A model generated the notes under the pieces. The model was not told where the DNA came from, searched no databases, and saw only the letters and a list, made by a program, of their open reading frames with translations. Below, in pieces: positions 33,824 through 43,941 of a stretch of 64,000 nt of DNA. Numbering within the stretch: position 1 is the first letter of the stretch; each line of letters opens with the position of its first letter. A program made the translations under genes and the position numbers. The DNA is from Flavobacterium sp. MFBS3-15 (lineage in GTDB: Bacteria; Bacteroidota; Bacteroidia; Flavobacteriales; Flavobacteriaceae): positions 53,651-117,650 of the forward strand of contig NZ_JAPCHV010000017.1 in the NCBI RefSeq assembly GCF_026107645.2. Direction: 5' to 3'.

Positions 33824-34996
33824 CTAAATTTTTGAACATAGCAGGACCGCTTTCTCCTCCTTTTTAGTGGTAGTGAAAAAAGCATAAGCCTCCCCGCCGT
33901 CCTTAAGCTTCCATTTTTTGCGGAGCTCTTCTACCGATATGGGAAAATTGCGCACGGTAATATTCATTTTTTTACCTTCCAACTGCTTCATTGCGGCTTT
34001 TTGGAAAGGGATGATTTCGGTGATGGCAAAGCGCCTTCCCGGAAAGTCAATAAGTTCATCCGAAGTATAAAGCTGCGTGTGCCTGTGCAGTTTGGCAATG
34101 TTGTAATGGCGGCTCACAGAATCAAATGCACCCGACTTCATGATGGCGCTGTTGGGTTCGTAAAGGTATTTTTGCGGCAGCTCATAAAAAGCTTCATCCG
34201 TGTTGTCATACACCGATTCAAATACATCACGGTCACTTTTACCTAAGTCAACGGCATACAGCATTGGAGGCCCATAATAACCTTTCTGCAGCACCCAAAG
34301 CAGTTCCTTTACTTCATTGTTCACAGCCACGATGTGTATGGACTTTACCGGGTGCAGTTCGCCCAGCCCGGCGCTGATGTCGAGAAGGGGAGCGGTTTTG
34401 ATGAGGATGTTGTTTGTATATTTGAAATAGGTGTCGAGTAATGCCGGTACATTGGGCAGGCAGTCTTTGAGCAGGAAAACCTTGCCTTTCGCATCACTCC
34501 GGCGCGATGGGTCAATGTACAGCCACTCCCATTGTCTGTCCAGCAGGTTCAGGATATCAAGGCTGTCCCCGGGCAGGCATTGGATAGTATCAGCGCCCAA
34601 TACTTCAAAATTATGCTTCGCAATGGCTGAAAGTTCGAGGTTGAGCTCACAATGCGTAACATGCCCAACTGTTTTAGAAAAATAATAATCGTCAATGCCA
34701 AACCCCCCGGTCAAATCGATGAGGCTCTCACCCGATACCAGCCCGGCTTTATATTCGGCAGCAGCTTCAGATGAAGTTTGCTCTACCGATATTTTGGACG
34801 GGTAAATTATACACTCCGCTTCAAACCATGTGGGTAGTTTGTCTTTTGCCTTTGCCCTTGCCGAAATCTGGTTCAGCACATCGGCCCATTGCAATTGTGG
34901 GAATGGGTTCTTTTGCAGTGCGAGCTTGTCTACCGGGCTGCCGGTAGTATCTTTTATGAATTGCTGGACCTTTGGGTCTAAAAGCTGTGAAAACAA
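33824..34996 (-). CDS. THUMP-like class I SAM methyltransferase
   Basis: A 390-residue protein. The SAM-binding motif is SLIDLTGGFGIDDYYFSK (around residue 90), followed by CLPGDSLDILN and WLYIDPSRR, which resembles N-type rRNA/tRNA methyltransferases of the THUMP-like group in Bacteroidetes. The target is not known. It ends 4 bases from the convergent dehydrogenase gene and follows the permease gene by 3 bases, so the two minus-strand genes form an operon. Confidence 0.83.
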   Translation of the reverse strand: MFSQLLDPKVQQFIKDTTGSPVDKLALQKNPFPQLQWADVLNQISARAKAKDKLPTWFEAECIIYPSKISVEQTSSEAAAEYKAGLVSGESLIDLTGGFGIDDYYFSKTVGHVTHCELNLELSAIAKHNFEVLGADTIQCLPGDSLDILNLLDRQWEWLYIDPSRRSDAKGKVFLLKDCLPNVPALLDTYFKYTNNILIKTAPLLDISAGLGELHPVKSIHIVAVNNEVKELLWVLQKGYYGPPMLYAVDLGKSDRDVFESVYDNTDEAFYELPQKYLYEPNSAIMKSGAFDSVSRHYNIAKLHRHTQLYTSDELIDFPGRRFAITEIIPFQKAAMKQLEGKKMNITVRNFPISVEELRKKWKLKDGGEAYAFFTTTKKEEKAVLLCSKI

Positions 34997-34999
34997 ACC

Positions 35000-36082
35000 T
35001 TAAATATCTTTTGTGAGTATCCTGACTACCGGGTTTTTGGGGAAAAACTCCTTCGCGGCCACTTTGCAGATGGTATACACCGGCACGGCTATAATCATGC
35101 CCAGGATCCCAAAAACAAAACCGCTGGCCAAAATTACGATAAATATTTCCAACGGGTGCGAATTGACACTGTTTGAAAATATGAGTGGGGTGCTTATATT
35201 GTTATCTATAAATTGTGCCGCACAGTAGCCTATGACTACATACAATGTTGTGGAGAACATGGTAGCCTGATCATCAGGGCCAATGTGGCCAAGCAGGGTG
35301 AGTATTACCACAAGAGCTGTCGCTATTATCGGGCCAATATAAGGGATGATATTGAGTAAGGCCGTAATAAAGGCAATTATGAAGGCGTTTTCCACACCAA
35401 ATATCAGCAAAACGGTTAGATACATGATGAAAAGTATGGTCATCTGTACAATGAGCCCAATAAAATAGCGGCTCAGCAGGTGGTTGATTTTGTACAATGA
35501 TATAAGTATCTTTTCTTCATGGGCATCCGGGAGTATTTTTTTGGCACTCGCGGTAAATAGCTCCCTGTCCTTGAGGAAAAAGAATGTAATGAACAGTACT
35601 GAAGCCAGCCCCATGCCGAATCCGCTCAGTATCCCCAGGAGCGAGTTGATGAAATTGGGAATGAAATTGAAGTTGATTCTTGAAGTCACATCCGCTTCCT
35701 GCATTAATTTTTTAGTGTCAATGCCAAAAGTATTGTCAACCTGTTGGAATATGCTGTTGATATTTTGTTCCAGTTGTGCGGTGTCCAGCAGGGAAAGGTT
35801 TTCGCTTTGCGAGATAATCAGCGGTACAAATAGCCATACAAACCCAACAAGCATCCCTAAAAAAAGCACAAGGGTGGTAATCACCGCGAGAATATGCGGA
35901 AACTTAAGCCTTCGTTTTAAAAACTGCACTATAGGGCTGGCGATCATGCTCAGGATGAGGGCAACAAATAAATAAATTATTACCGATTGGATTTTATACA
36001 GGAACATCAATCCTACATATATTGCTGCACCAATAGCTACGGCGCGCAATATACCGTTGGCGATAATTTTTGAGGTAAGCAT
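35000..36082 (-). CDS. AI-2E family transporter (permease)
   Basis: A 360-residue polytopic membrane protein with about seven to eight hydrophobic segments, such as AVAIGAAIYVGLMFLYKI, IIYLFVALILSMIASPIVQF, GMGLASVLFITFFFLKD and IFIVILASGFVFGILGMIIA. The pattern FIIAFITALLNIIPYIGPII is the hallmark of AI-2E/PerM proteins. The substrate in this family is uncertain (autoinducer or ion). It precedes the methyltransferase gene by 3 bases. The start ATG lies 131 bases from the GNAT gene stop. Confidence 0.87.
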   Translation of the reverse strand: MLTSKIIANGILRAVAIGAAIYVGLMFLYKIQSVIIYLFVALILSMIASPIVQFLKRRLKFPHILAVITTLVLFLGMLVGFVWLFVPLIISQSENLSLLDTAQLEQNINSIFQQVDNTFGIDTKKLMQEADVTSRINFNFIPNFINSLLGILSGFGMGLASVLFITFFFLKDRELFTASAKKILPDAHEEKILISLYKINHLLSRYFIGLIVQMTILFIMYLTVLLIFGVENAFIIAFITALLNIIPYIGPIIATALVVILTLLGHIGPDDQATMFSTTLYVVIGYCAAQFIDNNISTPLIFSNSVNSHPLEIFIVILASGFVFGILGMIIAVPVYTICKVAAKEFFPKNPVVRILTKDI

Positions 36083-36191
36083 GGATTGTTAAATTTTGTT
36101 TACCGAATGTATGAAAAAAACCTGGATTATTGCCGTTTTAATACAAGATTAAGAGTTGGCAGGACATTTTTATAATTTCAGGTTCATTACG

Positions 36192-36215
36192 GAAAAACCT
36201 GATGACATACAGGTT
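36192..36215 (-). terminator. Terminator after the tsaD-rsmE-GNAT operon
   Basis: AACCTG (36196-36201) and CAGGTT (36210-36215) pair, and on the minus strand the stem is followed by TTTTT. It touches the stop codon of the GNAT gene. Confidence 0.55.
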
Positions 36216-36663
36216 ATAACAATTTTTTCATTACAGGCAAAATGCGTCCGGGCGTTGAGGTAGCCACCTGCCCGATACCGGAGAAACCAAATTTTGAATA
36301 GAAAGATTCGGCATTAGGGTCGGCCTCCAGAATGATTGATGTGTAGCTTTCCGAAACTGCTTTCGCAAAGAGGTGTTCCATAAGAATCCTGCCGCAACCG
36401 CTTCCGATAAACCCTGGCAAAATGAAAAGGTTATCCAGCTTAAGTGTTTCTGCGCCGCTTTTTATAATGGAATAATAACCGGTGGCCTCATCGCCGGAAA
36501 CGAGTTTGAAGGTTTCATTTTCAGCGATATATTCGGGGGTAATGGTCAGTACTGTTTCCCATTGCTCCATCTGCTCTGCCGAATAGCCCCAATAGGCTTT
36601 CGACAGCTTGGTAATCCGGGTAAGGATTATATGATCAGACGGAAGGGCTCTTTGGATTGTCAC
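36214..36663 (-). CDS. GNAT-family N-acetyltransferase
   Basis: A 149-residue GNAT protein. The acetyl-CoA-binding motif A reads LDNLFILPGFIGSGCGRILM, close to the usual Q/R-x-x-G-x-G/A pattern, followed by ADPNAESFYSKFGF in motif B. The substrate cannot be predicted. It follows the DUF4159 gene by 1 base, so it is the last gene of the tsaD-rsmE-DUF4159 operon, closed by the hairpin at its stop. Confidence 0.85.
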   Translation of the reverse strand: MTIQRALPSDHIILTRITKLSKAYWGYSAEQMEQWETVLTITPEYIAENETFKLVSGDEATGYYSIIKSGAETLKLDNLFILPGFIGSGCGRILMEHLFAKAVSESYTSIILEADPNAESFYSKFGFSGIGQVATSTPGRILPVMKKLL

Positions 36664-36664
36664 T

Positions 36665-37303
36665 TTAGTTATTAAAAGCGTAATTAAGTATGTTGGCTCC
36701 CATTTTAAGGGCTTTTTCCCTTACCTCGCGCGGGTCGTTGTGTACTTCGGCATCTTCCCAGCCGTCACCAAGGTCGGTTTCCAGAGTATAAAGCAGTACA
36801 AGTCGTCCCTCTACAAAAATGCCCCAGGCCTGTGGCGGTTTGTTGTCATGCTCGTGTATTTTCGGCATGCCCTGAGGGAACGCAAATGGCCCCTTATATA
36901 TCTCGTGGTTAACGGGGACCTGTACCAATTCGTTGTTCGGGAAAACCTTTTTCAATTCTTTACGGATGAATTTGTCCATACCATAGTTGTCGTCAATGTG
37001 CAGGAAGCCGCCGGACGTAAGGTAGTTGCGCAGGTTGGCAGCATCATTATCGCTGAACACAACGTTGCCGTGCCCTGTCATGTGCACAAAAGGGTAGGAG
37101 AACAGGTCGGCGCTACCTACTTCTACCGTAGCGGTCTTGGTGTTTATTTTGGTATTGATGTTTTGGTTGCAAAATTTGGCCAGGTTGGGTAACGAGGTCG
37201 GGTTGCCGTACCAGTCGCCCCCGCCGGAATATTTAAGGACGGCTATTTCCTGTGCCAGCAGCAGGGCAGGTGACAGTAGTAATATGTAGAGAAGTTTTTT
37301 CAT
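36665..37303 (-). CDS. DUF4159 domain protein
   Basis: A 212-residue exported protein. The signal peptide is MKKLLYILLLSPALLLAQ, which fixes the start at 37303 although an in-frame start exists at 37366. The mature part has LKYSGGGDWYGNPTSL, FVHMTGHGNVVFSDND, RNYLTSGGFLHIDDNYG and LYTLETDLGDGW, the DUF4159 pattern, a flavodoxin/glutamine amidotransferase-like fold. Function unknown. The gene lies 62 bases after rsmE in the same operon. Confidence 0.85.
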   Translation of the reverse strand: MKKLLYILLLSPALLLAQEIAVLKYSGGGDWYGNPTSLPNLAKFCNQNINTKINTKTATVEVGSADLFSYPFVHMTGHGNVVFSDNDAANLRNYLTSGGFLHIDDNYGMDKFIRKELKKVFPNNELVQVPVNHEIYKGPFAFPQGMPKIHEHDNKPPQAWGIFVEGRLVLLYTLETDLGDGWEDAEVHNDPREVREKALKMGANILNYAFNN

Positions 37304-37365
37304 GCTGTAGTAACGTGGAAAATTGGAATGTAAATATAGGAAAACAAAGTTATTTTTTGTCCTCA

Positions 37366-38073
37366 TTACCCCTCATTCACAAACGCCACGCTATGTGCCG
37401 CTACAACAGCCGCTGTCTCAGTACGCAGGCGTGTATTGCCTAAAGAAACAGGAATATAATTTTTATCCATTGCCAGCTTGATCTCCTTTGTAGAGAAATC
37501 GCCTTCCGGGCCAATGAGGAGGGTGACCTGCTGTTTGGGCTGTAGGGCTGTTTTAAGGAGTTTTTTATCGGTTTCCTCGCAGTGGGCGATGAACAGCTGC
37601 CCTTCCCGTTGTGCATTTACAAAAGCGCTGAACGGAACAGTCTCGTTCAGCTTGGGCAGGTAAAACTGTGCCGACTGCTTCATGGCGCTTTGCAGTATCT
37701 TCTCAAAACGGTCGGCCTTGAAATTGGTGCGCTCACTGTGCTCACAGATGAGGGGGGTTATTTCATGTATGCCTATTTCGGTGGCTTTTTCCAAAAACCA
37801 CTCGTAGCGGTCGTTCATTTTGGTTGGCGCTACGGCAAGGTGCAGGGAGTAGGAGGTGGGTTCAAAACTCTCTTCGGCAATGATGTTTACCCCGCACTTT
37901 TTCTCATTGGCAAAAAGCACTTCCGAGGTAAATAGCTGTCCTTTGCCGTTGGTAATATGTATTTTGTCTCCCTCTTTTTTGCGGAGTACTTTTACGATGT
38001 GGCGGCTTTCCTCCTTATCAAAGGTAAATGTGCTGTCGCCGGGCTGTATGTCGGGGTTGTAGAATAATTGCAT
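37366..38073 (-). CDS. rsmE: 16S rRNA m3U1498 methyltransferase RsmE
   Basis: A 235-residue SPOUT-class methyltransferase. It has the N-terminal PUA-like part (EESRHIVKVLRKKEGDKIHI), the conserved HLAVAPTKMNDRYEWFLEKA and the knotted SAM site LLIGPEGDFSTKEI followed by SLGNTRLRTETAAV. RsmE methylates U1498 of 16S rRNA. It overlaps the tsaD stop codon by one base and is therefore coupled to tsaD, which is common in Bacteroidetes. Confidence 0.95.
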   Translation of the reverse strand: MQLFYNPDIQPGDSTFTFDKEESRHIVKVLRKKEGDKIHITNGKGQLFTSEVLFANEKKCGVNIIAEESFEPTSYSLHLAVAPTKMNDRYEWFLEKATEIGIHEITPLICEHSERTNFKADRFEKILQSAMKQSAQFYLPKLNETVPFSAFVNAQREGQLFIAHCEETDKKLLKTALQPKQQVTLLIGPEGDFSTKEIKLAMDKNYIPVSLGNTRLRTETAAVVAAHSVAFVNEG

Positions 38074-39095
38074 TATAGTTCGATACGGGCTTTGGATGCC
38101 ACCGAAGCATCGTTAAACATTTCCTGCAGGTATTTTTGGTACCCTACGATGCCTATCATCGCGGCATTATCGGTCGTATATTCAAATTTGGGGATGAAGG
38201 TTTTCCATCCGTATTTCGTTTCGGCATCCTTCATAGCGCCGCGTATACCGCTATTGGCCGATACACCGCCGCCTATGGCCACCTGCTTAATGCCGGTTTC
38301 TTTCACGGCCAGCTTGAGCTTGTCCATCAGTATGTTGATGATGGTGTGCTGAATCGACGCACAGATGTCGGCCATGTTATCTTTGATAAAATCAGGGTTT
38401 TCAGCTACATTCTTTTGCACGAAATAAAGTATTTGCGTCTTGAGCCCGCTGAAGCTGAAATCCAGCCCGGGCACTTTAGGCTTGGTAAAGGCATAGGCTT
38501 TCGGGTTGCCTTCTTTGGCATATTTGTCAACCAGCGGCCCACCCGGATAGGGCAGCCCCAGTATCTTGGCACTTTTGTCGAACGCTTCCCCCACGGCATC
38601 ATCGGTAGTTTCGCCTATCACTTCCATGTCGAAAAAGCTATTCACTTTTACGATTTGTGTGTGCCCCCCGCTGATGGTCATGGCCAAGAACGGGAACTCC
38701 GGCTTATCGAAGCCTTCCTCGTCGATAAAGTGGGCAAGTATATGGGCCTGCATGTGGTTTACAGCGATCAGGGGGATGCCTAGCGCTAAAGACAGCGATT
38801 TTGCAAAGGAGCTTCCTACTAAAAGCGAGCCCATAAGGCCCGGCCCCTGCGTAAACGCGATTGCCGAAAGCTGCGATTTTTCAATCCCTGCTTTTTGCAG
38901 CGCCACGTCAATTACCGGTACTATATTCTGCTGGTGGGCACGCGATGCCAGCTCAGGGACAACGCCCCCATATTGCTCGTGCACACCCTGCCTTGCTACT
39001 ACGTTAGAAAGCATTTTACTGTCCTGCAGGACGGCCGCAGCGGTATCGTCGCAGGAACTTTCGATGGCTAAAATGTAAACATGCTTCCCTGGCAT
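38073..39095 (-). CDS. tsaD: TsaD, tRNA threonylcarbamoyltransferase
   Basis: A 340-residue protein of the Kae1/TsaD/Qri7 family. Markers are AIESSCDDTAAAVL at the N-terminus, NHMQAHILAHFIDE (metal-binding histidines), FPFLAMTISGGHTQ and VAIGGGVSANSGIR. TsaD transfers the threonylcarbamoyl group to A37 of ANN-decoding tRNAs, with TsaB, TsaC and TsaE. It is the first gene of the minus-strand operon, divergent from tamB. Length is typical. Confidence 0.97.
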   Translation of the reverse strand: MPGKHVYILAIESSCDDTAAAVLQDSKMLSNVVARQGVHEQYGGVVPELASRAHQQNIVPVIDVALQKAGIEKSQLSAIAFTQGPGLMGSLLVGSSFAKSLSLALGIPLIAVNHMQAHILAHFIDEEGFDKPEFPFLAMTISGGHTQIVKVNSFFDMEVIGETTDDAVGEAFDKSAKILGLPYPGGPLVDKYAKEGNPKAYAFTKPKVPGLDFSFSGLKTQILYFVQKNVAENPDFIKDNMADICASIQHTIINILMDKLKLAVKETGIKQVAIGGGVSANSGIRGAMKDAETKYGWKTFIPKFEYTTDNAAMIGIVGYQKYLQEMFNDASVASKARIEL

Positions 39096-39135
39096 AATTA
39101 AGGCACGGATTTTGAGTTATAAAAAAGGGTTAAAG

Positions 39136-39168
39136 CAAATTTAACAACAGTAAAAATTCCTACTTTTG
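39136..39168. promoter_or_regulatory. Divergent promoter region tsaD/tamB
   Basis: Plus strand TACTTTTG (39161-39168) and minus strand TAAATTTG (forward 39136-39143) both fit TAnnTTTG. Clear TTG boxes at the right distance are not seen, so both are tentative, but the region is the only divergent gap (162 bases) between the two genes. Confidence 0.35.
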
Positions 39169-39257
39169 TTGCTAAATTGCCTTTAATCATTTGAGAAGGC
39201 AAATTTAAACAATTAGGGAGTATCAAAAAACTTAAAAAAATACTTGTTCGCACACTA

Positions 39258-42200
39258 ATGGGCATTGTCCTGTTGCTGCTACTTCTGGGCATTGCTTTGT
39301 CCCTTCCTTTTGTCCAAACAAAAATAGCACATTACGCAACCGATACGCTAAACAAGGACTTTGGTACCAACATACAAATCGACAAGATAGCCATCTCTAT
39401 TTTTGGCGGCGTTAAGCTTAAAGGAGTTTTAGTGCAGGACCACCATAACGATACGCTCATTTCTGCCGACAGGGTACAGACCAACATACTTAATTTTCGT
39501 GCTGTAACCAACAGCGACCTGCGTTTTGGCACGCTAAAAGCAGAGCGCCTCAACTTCCACATGAAGACCTACAAGGGCGAGAAATCATCGAACCTTGACC
39601 ATTTTGTAAAAGCTTTTGACAACGGTAAGCCGGGCTCCGGGAAATTTCGCATGCGTGTGGGCGACCTTGTGGTAACCAATGGCCGGTACCGCCTGACCAA
39701 CGAAAATGCCGTAACGCCCCGTATCCTTGACTTCCAGAAGCTGAATGGCGAGCTGGAGGACTTTTTTATTAAAGGGAGCGACATAACGGCCAATATACAA
39801 AAACTATCATTGCTCGACCACAGGCAGTTGTTTGTAAAAAACCTGAAAGGCGGTTTTACCTATACCAAAACACAGATGAAGCTGGATAAGCTGGAACTGG
39901 TAACCAGCGAGTCGGCGCTGAAGGGTGCGGTTACGCTAACCTATGGCAAAGATGACATGAAGGATTTTGTGAACCGTGTAAAGTTTGATTTCAATGTTGA
40001 CAGGGCCACAGTGTCGTCGAATGAGCTCAACCTGTTTTATAACGAATTCGGCAAAAACCAAAAATACTACCTCTCCACAAGGCTCACCGGCCCCATGAAT
40101 AATTTTGTGCTCCATGACCTGAAGCTGCTGGATAATGAGCAGTCCGAAATCATCGGTACGGTGAACTTCCGCCACCTGTTCGACAAGGCTGGGCCGGGTT
40201 TTTACATGAATGGCGATTTTGACCGTGTAACATCTACTTATGCCAACCTTCGGGGCATCATGCCGAGGATATTGGGCAGGAGCCTTCCGGAGATGCTGGA
40301 AAAGTTTGGGCGTGTGGATATGGTAGGTAAAGTGATACTTACTAAAAAAGACCTTACCACCGACCTGTATGTAATGTCAGAACTGGGTGAAGCTGAAGCC
40401 GACCTTGAAATAAAAGATTTTAACCAAAAAAATATCGCTGCCTACAAAGGGACCATTGACCTGAATAATTTTAACCTGGGCATCCTGGCAGGTGAAAAAA
40501 TGCTGGGTACCGCTACGATGCACCTGGATATTAACGGCAAGGGATTCAATAAGGAGTCATTGAATACTACTGTAAAGGGAGAAATATCAAGGCTTGCCCT
40601 CAACAATTACAATTATACCAACGTTACCGTTGACGGCAGGCTGAAATGGCCTTACTTTAAAGGGAGTGTAAACAGCAATGACCCCAACCTGCTGATGGGT
40701 TTTGACGGTTCGATTGATATGAGTAAAAGACGCAACAGTTTCGACTTCCACGCACAGATAGACTATGCCGACCTGAAAATGCTCAATATCATAAAGAACG
40801 ATACCTTATCCATCTTTAAGGGCGACCTGATGCTGGATGCTACGGGCAGCAACCTGAATGACATTGCGGGCACGCTCCAGATATCAAGGCTATCCTATCA
40901 AAATAGCCGGGACAGTTACTATTTTGAAGATTTTTTCATTGAATCGGTTTTTGATGAAGAAAACGTCAGGACCATAACGTTCAACTCTAAGGATATTATT
41001 GAAGGCAGTGTACGCGGTAAGTACGATACGAAAGAAGTGGCCAGGCTTGTGGAAAATGCCCTGGGCAGCCTGTATACCAACTATTCGCCGCACAAGGTTA
41101 AAAAGGGCCAGTTTATGGAGTTTGACCTGAAGATTTATAATAAGATTGTGGAGATTGCCCTGCCCGATGTGGTGGTGGGGACAAACACAAAACTAAGCGG
41201 CCGCATCAATGCTGATAAAGGTGAGTTTGTATTGGCATTCGATTCGCCGAACATTACCGCATATGATAATGTTTTCAGTAACATTTCAATAGATGTAAAT
41301 AACAAGAATCCGCTCTACAACGCCTATATAGCCATGGACAGCGTTAGGATGAAGAATTATAAAATATCCGATTTCAGCCTCATAAACGTTACACAGAATG
41401 ATACGCTTTACCTGCGTTCGGAATTTAAAGGCGGCAATCTGGGTAAAGATTTTTATAACCTTGACCTGTACCATACGATTGATGAAAATAATAACTCGGT
41501 TGTTGGCTTCAAGCGTTCTGAAATCAACTTCAAGGATTACATGTGGTATATCAATGAGAACAATACCACTGATAACAAGATCGTGTTCAATAAAAAGCTG
41601 ACAGACTTCTCTATCGATAAGATTACGATGTCCCACAACGACCAGATGGTAGAGCTTATGGGAATCCTGAAAGGCAAGGATTATAAAGACCTTAAGCTGA
41701 CATTTAATGATGTTGACCTGCATAAGATAACACCGGATATTGACAGCCTTAGCTTTGGCGGACGTGTAAACGGCGGTGTAAGCCTGAAGCAGGATAAGCA
41801 GGAGTTTGAGCCGGCATCATCAATAACCATCGACAGCCTGCGTCTTAACAAGTTCCTCTTAGGCGACATGAGCCTGCAGGTGACGGGAGACAGGTCATTC
41901 CGGAAATTTAACGTCAATACTACATTGTCCCGCAATGATGAGGAAACCTTCTCCACGATGGGTAATATTGAAATTGTAGATAAACAGACGCTGCTCTCGC
42001 TGGACGCCATATTTACCAATTTCGACATTGGCCCATTGGCGGTATTCCTTAAATCAGTATTCCCTGAGATACGGGGCCGGGCCTCCGGGCGCGCTGCTAT
42101 AGTGGGAAATGTGAAGAATCCCGAAATAGACGGAAGGCTGTACCTTAAGGATGCAGGGCTAAGGGTTGGTTATCTTAATACAGATTATAACTTTGAGCAA

Positions 42201-43718
42201 AATGCTGTAATTGACCTCACTGAGGAAATCATATTTTTCAGGAATATTGAATTGACAGATACGAAGTACAATACCAGGGCGAGGCTGAATGGCAGTGTTG
42301 AACATACGCTGTTTAAGGATTGGGGGCTTGACCTAAAGCTGGAATCCGATAAGATCCTGGTGCTTGATACTGAGGATTCTGATGATGCCATGTATTATGG
42401 TACAGCCTTTATTGACGGGGAAGCGACCATAACCGGGCCTGCTACCGGCCTGTTCATTGAGGTACAGGCCAAATCGGTAGAGGGTACCGACATAAAGATA
42501 CCCATAAACAATACTGGAGCATCCGGAAGCACTGCTGCCTTTATCCATTTCCTTAGCCCTAAAGAGAAGGAAGACAGGCTCAAAGGGATCATAAAGGAAA
42601 CCAAAACCGTGAAAGGCCTGGAGATGAAATTTGACCTTGATGTAACCCCAGATGCCAAACTCGAGGTGATCATCGATAAAAATACCGGTCACAGCCTGAC
42701 AGCAACGGGATATGGCACACTTCTTTTGGATATCAATACCCTGGGTAAGTTTAATATGTTTGGCGACTTTAGTGTGGTTAATGGTTTGTATAACTTTAAG
42801 TATGCAGGGCTGCTTGATAAAAAATTTGTTGTAAAACCGGGCGGATCAATCAATTGGGAAGGCGACCCAACGCGTGCGAGGCTTAACCTTGAAGCGGTAT
42901 ACAGGACCAAGGCCAATCCTTCAGTATTATTGGAGGCACCCACCTTCAGCAGGCCGATCGATACCGAAGTGGCCATCGTGCTTACCGGTAACCTTACAGC
43001 GCCTGAGCCGGACTTTACCATTGGCTTTCCGGGCGTTAGTTCTGTTCTGAAGGCCGACCTGGAATACAGGCTCAGCGACATGGACATGAGGCAGACACAG
43101 GCATTGGCGCTGTTGTCTACAGGCAGCTTCATAAGCCCGAATAACACCAACAATGCAGTATATGGAAGCCTGTTTGAAAGGGCGAGCAGCCTGTTTGGCG
43201 ACCTGTTTTCTGAAGAGGACAGCAAGTTCAATGTGTCCCTGAATTATGTACAGGCCGACAGGAACCCGTATGTGGAGACCAATTCGCAGGTGGGGGTTAC
43301 GGTGTCGTCGCAGATCAATGACAGGATAACGATAAACGGCCAGTTAGGGGTACCTGTAAACGGCGTAACCGATGCTGCCGTGGTGGGCAACTTTGAATTG
43401 CAGTACCGCCTGAATGATGACGGTACATTAAAGGGACGTGCCTTTAACCGTGAAAACGATATTAATTTCCTTGGTGAAGGCATCAATTATACGCAGGGAC
43501 TTGGCCTTCAGTACGAAGTGGATTTTGATACCTTTGGGGAGCTGATGCGTAAATTATTCGGCAGGAAAGAGGAGGAGCAGGAAGTGCAGACGAGCGATGA
43601 CAGCGATACGCCCGACTCTGAACTCGCACCCGAATGGCTCAAATTTGATGAGAGCCGAAGGAAGAAACAGGAGCCTGCGCAGGACAGCCATCCGCAACGC
43701 ATTCCTGAAACCGATTAA
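39258..43718 (+). CDS. tamB: TamB-like translocation/assembly module protein
   Basis: A 1486-residue protein with an N-terminal membrane anchor (MGIVLLLLLLGIALSLPF) and a very long repetitive beta-rich body. The C-terminal TamB/DUF490 domain is marked by KFNMFGDFSVVNGLYNFKYA, then IGFPGVSSVLKADLEYRL, and a polar tail. TamB-like proteins span the periplasm and help insert outer-membrane proteins or move lipids to the outer membrane. The start may be slightly upstream, since the in-frame codons before ATG encode basic residues (KKLKKILVRTL), but no ATG, GTG or TTG is found there. It is divergent from tsaD. Confidence 0.92.
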   Translation: MGIVLLLLLLGIALSLPFVQTKIAHYATDTLNKDFGTNIQIDKIAISIFGGVKLKGVLVQDHHNDTLISADRVQTNILNFRAVTNSDLRFGTLKAERLNFHMKTYKGEKSSNLDHFVKAFDNGKPGSGKFRMRVGDLVVTNGRYRLTNENAVTPRILDFQKLNGELEDFFIKGSDITANIQKLSLLDHRQLFVKNLKGGFTYTKTQMKLDKLELVTSESALKGAVTLTYGKDDMKDFVNRVKFDFNVDRATVSSNELNLFYNEFGKNQKYYLSTRLTGPMNNFVLHDLKLLDNEQSEIIGTVNFRHLFDKAGPGFYMNGDFDRVTSTYANLRGIMPRILGRSLPEMLEKFGRVDMVGKVILTKKDLTTDLYVMSELGEAEADLEIKDFNQKNIAAYKGTIDLNNFNLGILAGEKMLGTATMHLDINGKGFNKESLNTTVKGEISRLALNNYNYTNVTVDGRLKWPYFKGSVNSNDPNLLMGFDGSIDMSKRRNSFDFHAQIDYADLKMLNIIKNDTLSIFKGDLMLDATGSNLNDIAGTLQISRLSYQNSRDSYYFEDFFIESVFDEENVRTITFNSKDIIEGSVRGKYDTKEVARLVENALGSLYTNYSPHKVKKGQFMEFDLKIYNKIVEIALPDVVVGTNTKLSGRINADKGEFVLAFDSPNITAYDNVFSNISIDVNNKNPLYNAYIAMDSVRMKNYKISDFSLINVTQNDTLYLRSEFKGGNLGKDFYNLDLYHTIDENNNSVVGFKRSEINFKDYMWYINENNTTDNKIVFNKKLTDFSIDKITMSHNDQMVELMGILKGKDYKDLKLTFNDVDLHKITPDIDSLSFGGRVNGGVSLKQDKQEFEPASSITIDSLRLNKFLLGDMSLQVTGDRSFRKFNVNTTLSRNDEETFSTMGNIEIVDKQTLLSLDAIFTNFDIGPLAVFLKSVFPEIRGRASGRAAIVGNVKNPEIDGRLYLKDAGLRVGYLNTDYNFEQNAVIDLTEEIIFFRNIELTDTKYNTRARLNGSVEHTLFKDWGLDLKLESDKILVLDTEDSDDAMYYGTAFIDGEATITGPATGLFIEVQAKSVEGTDIKIPINNTGASGSTAAFIHFLSPKEKEDRLKGIIKETKTVKGLEMKFDLDVTPDAKLEVIIDKNTGHSLTATGYGTLLLDINTLGKFNMFGDFSVVNGLYNFKYAGLLDKKFVVKPGGSINWEGDPTRARLNLEAVYRTKANPSVLLEAPTFSRPIDTEVAIVLTGNLTAPEPDFTIGFPGVSSVLKADLEYRLSDMDMRQTQALALLSTGSFISPNNTNNAVYGSLFERASSLFGDLFSEEDSKFNVSLNYVQADRNPYVETNSQVGVTVSSQINDRITINGQLGVPVNGVTDAAVVGNFELQYRLNDDGTLKGRAFNRENDINFLGEGINYTQGLGLQYEVDFDTFGELMRKLFGRKEEEQEVQTSDDSDTPDSELAPEWLKFDESRRKKQEPAQDSHPQRIPETD

Positions 43719-43941
43719 TCGGAATTATGATTCTTTAAATAAAAACCTTTATTTTTTTTGCATACATAAAAAAATACTGCCTTATTTTGCGAATAAACAT
43801 TTATTTTTTGTTTTTATTAACAGATGTATCAAAAAAACTTATTAACGAAAACGTTTGAAATGTTGCGTATTTGATAATAGAATGTATATTCAAATAAATA
43901 ATTAATATAAAATTATTAATTTTACAATCAAATACTGAAAA
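43719..43941. other. AT-rich spacer before pfkA
   Basis: 223 bases, strongly AT-rich with T-runs (43750-43830). No gene, hairpin terminator or clean TAnnTTTG promoter is recognised. It probably holds the pfkA promoter. Confidence 0.4.
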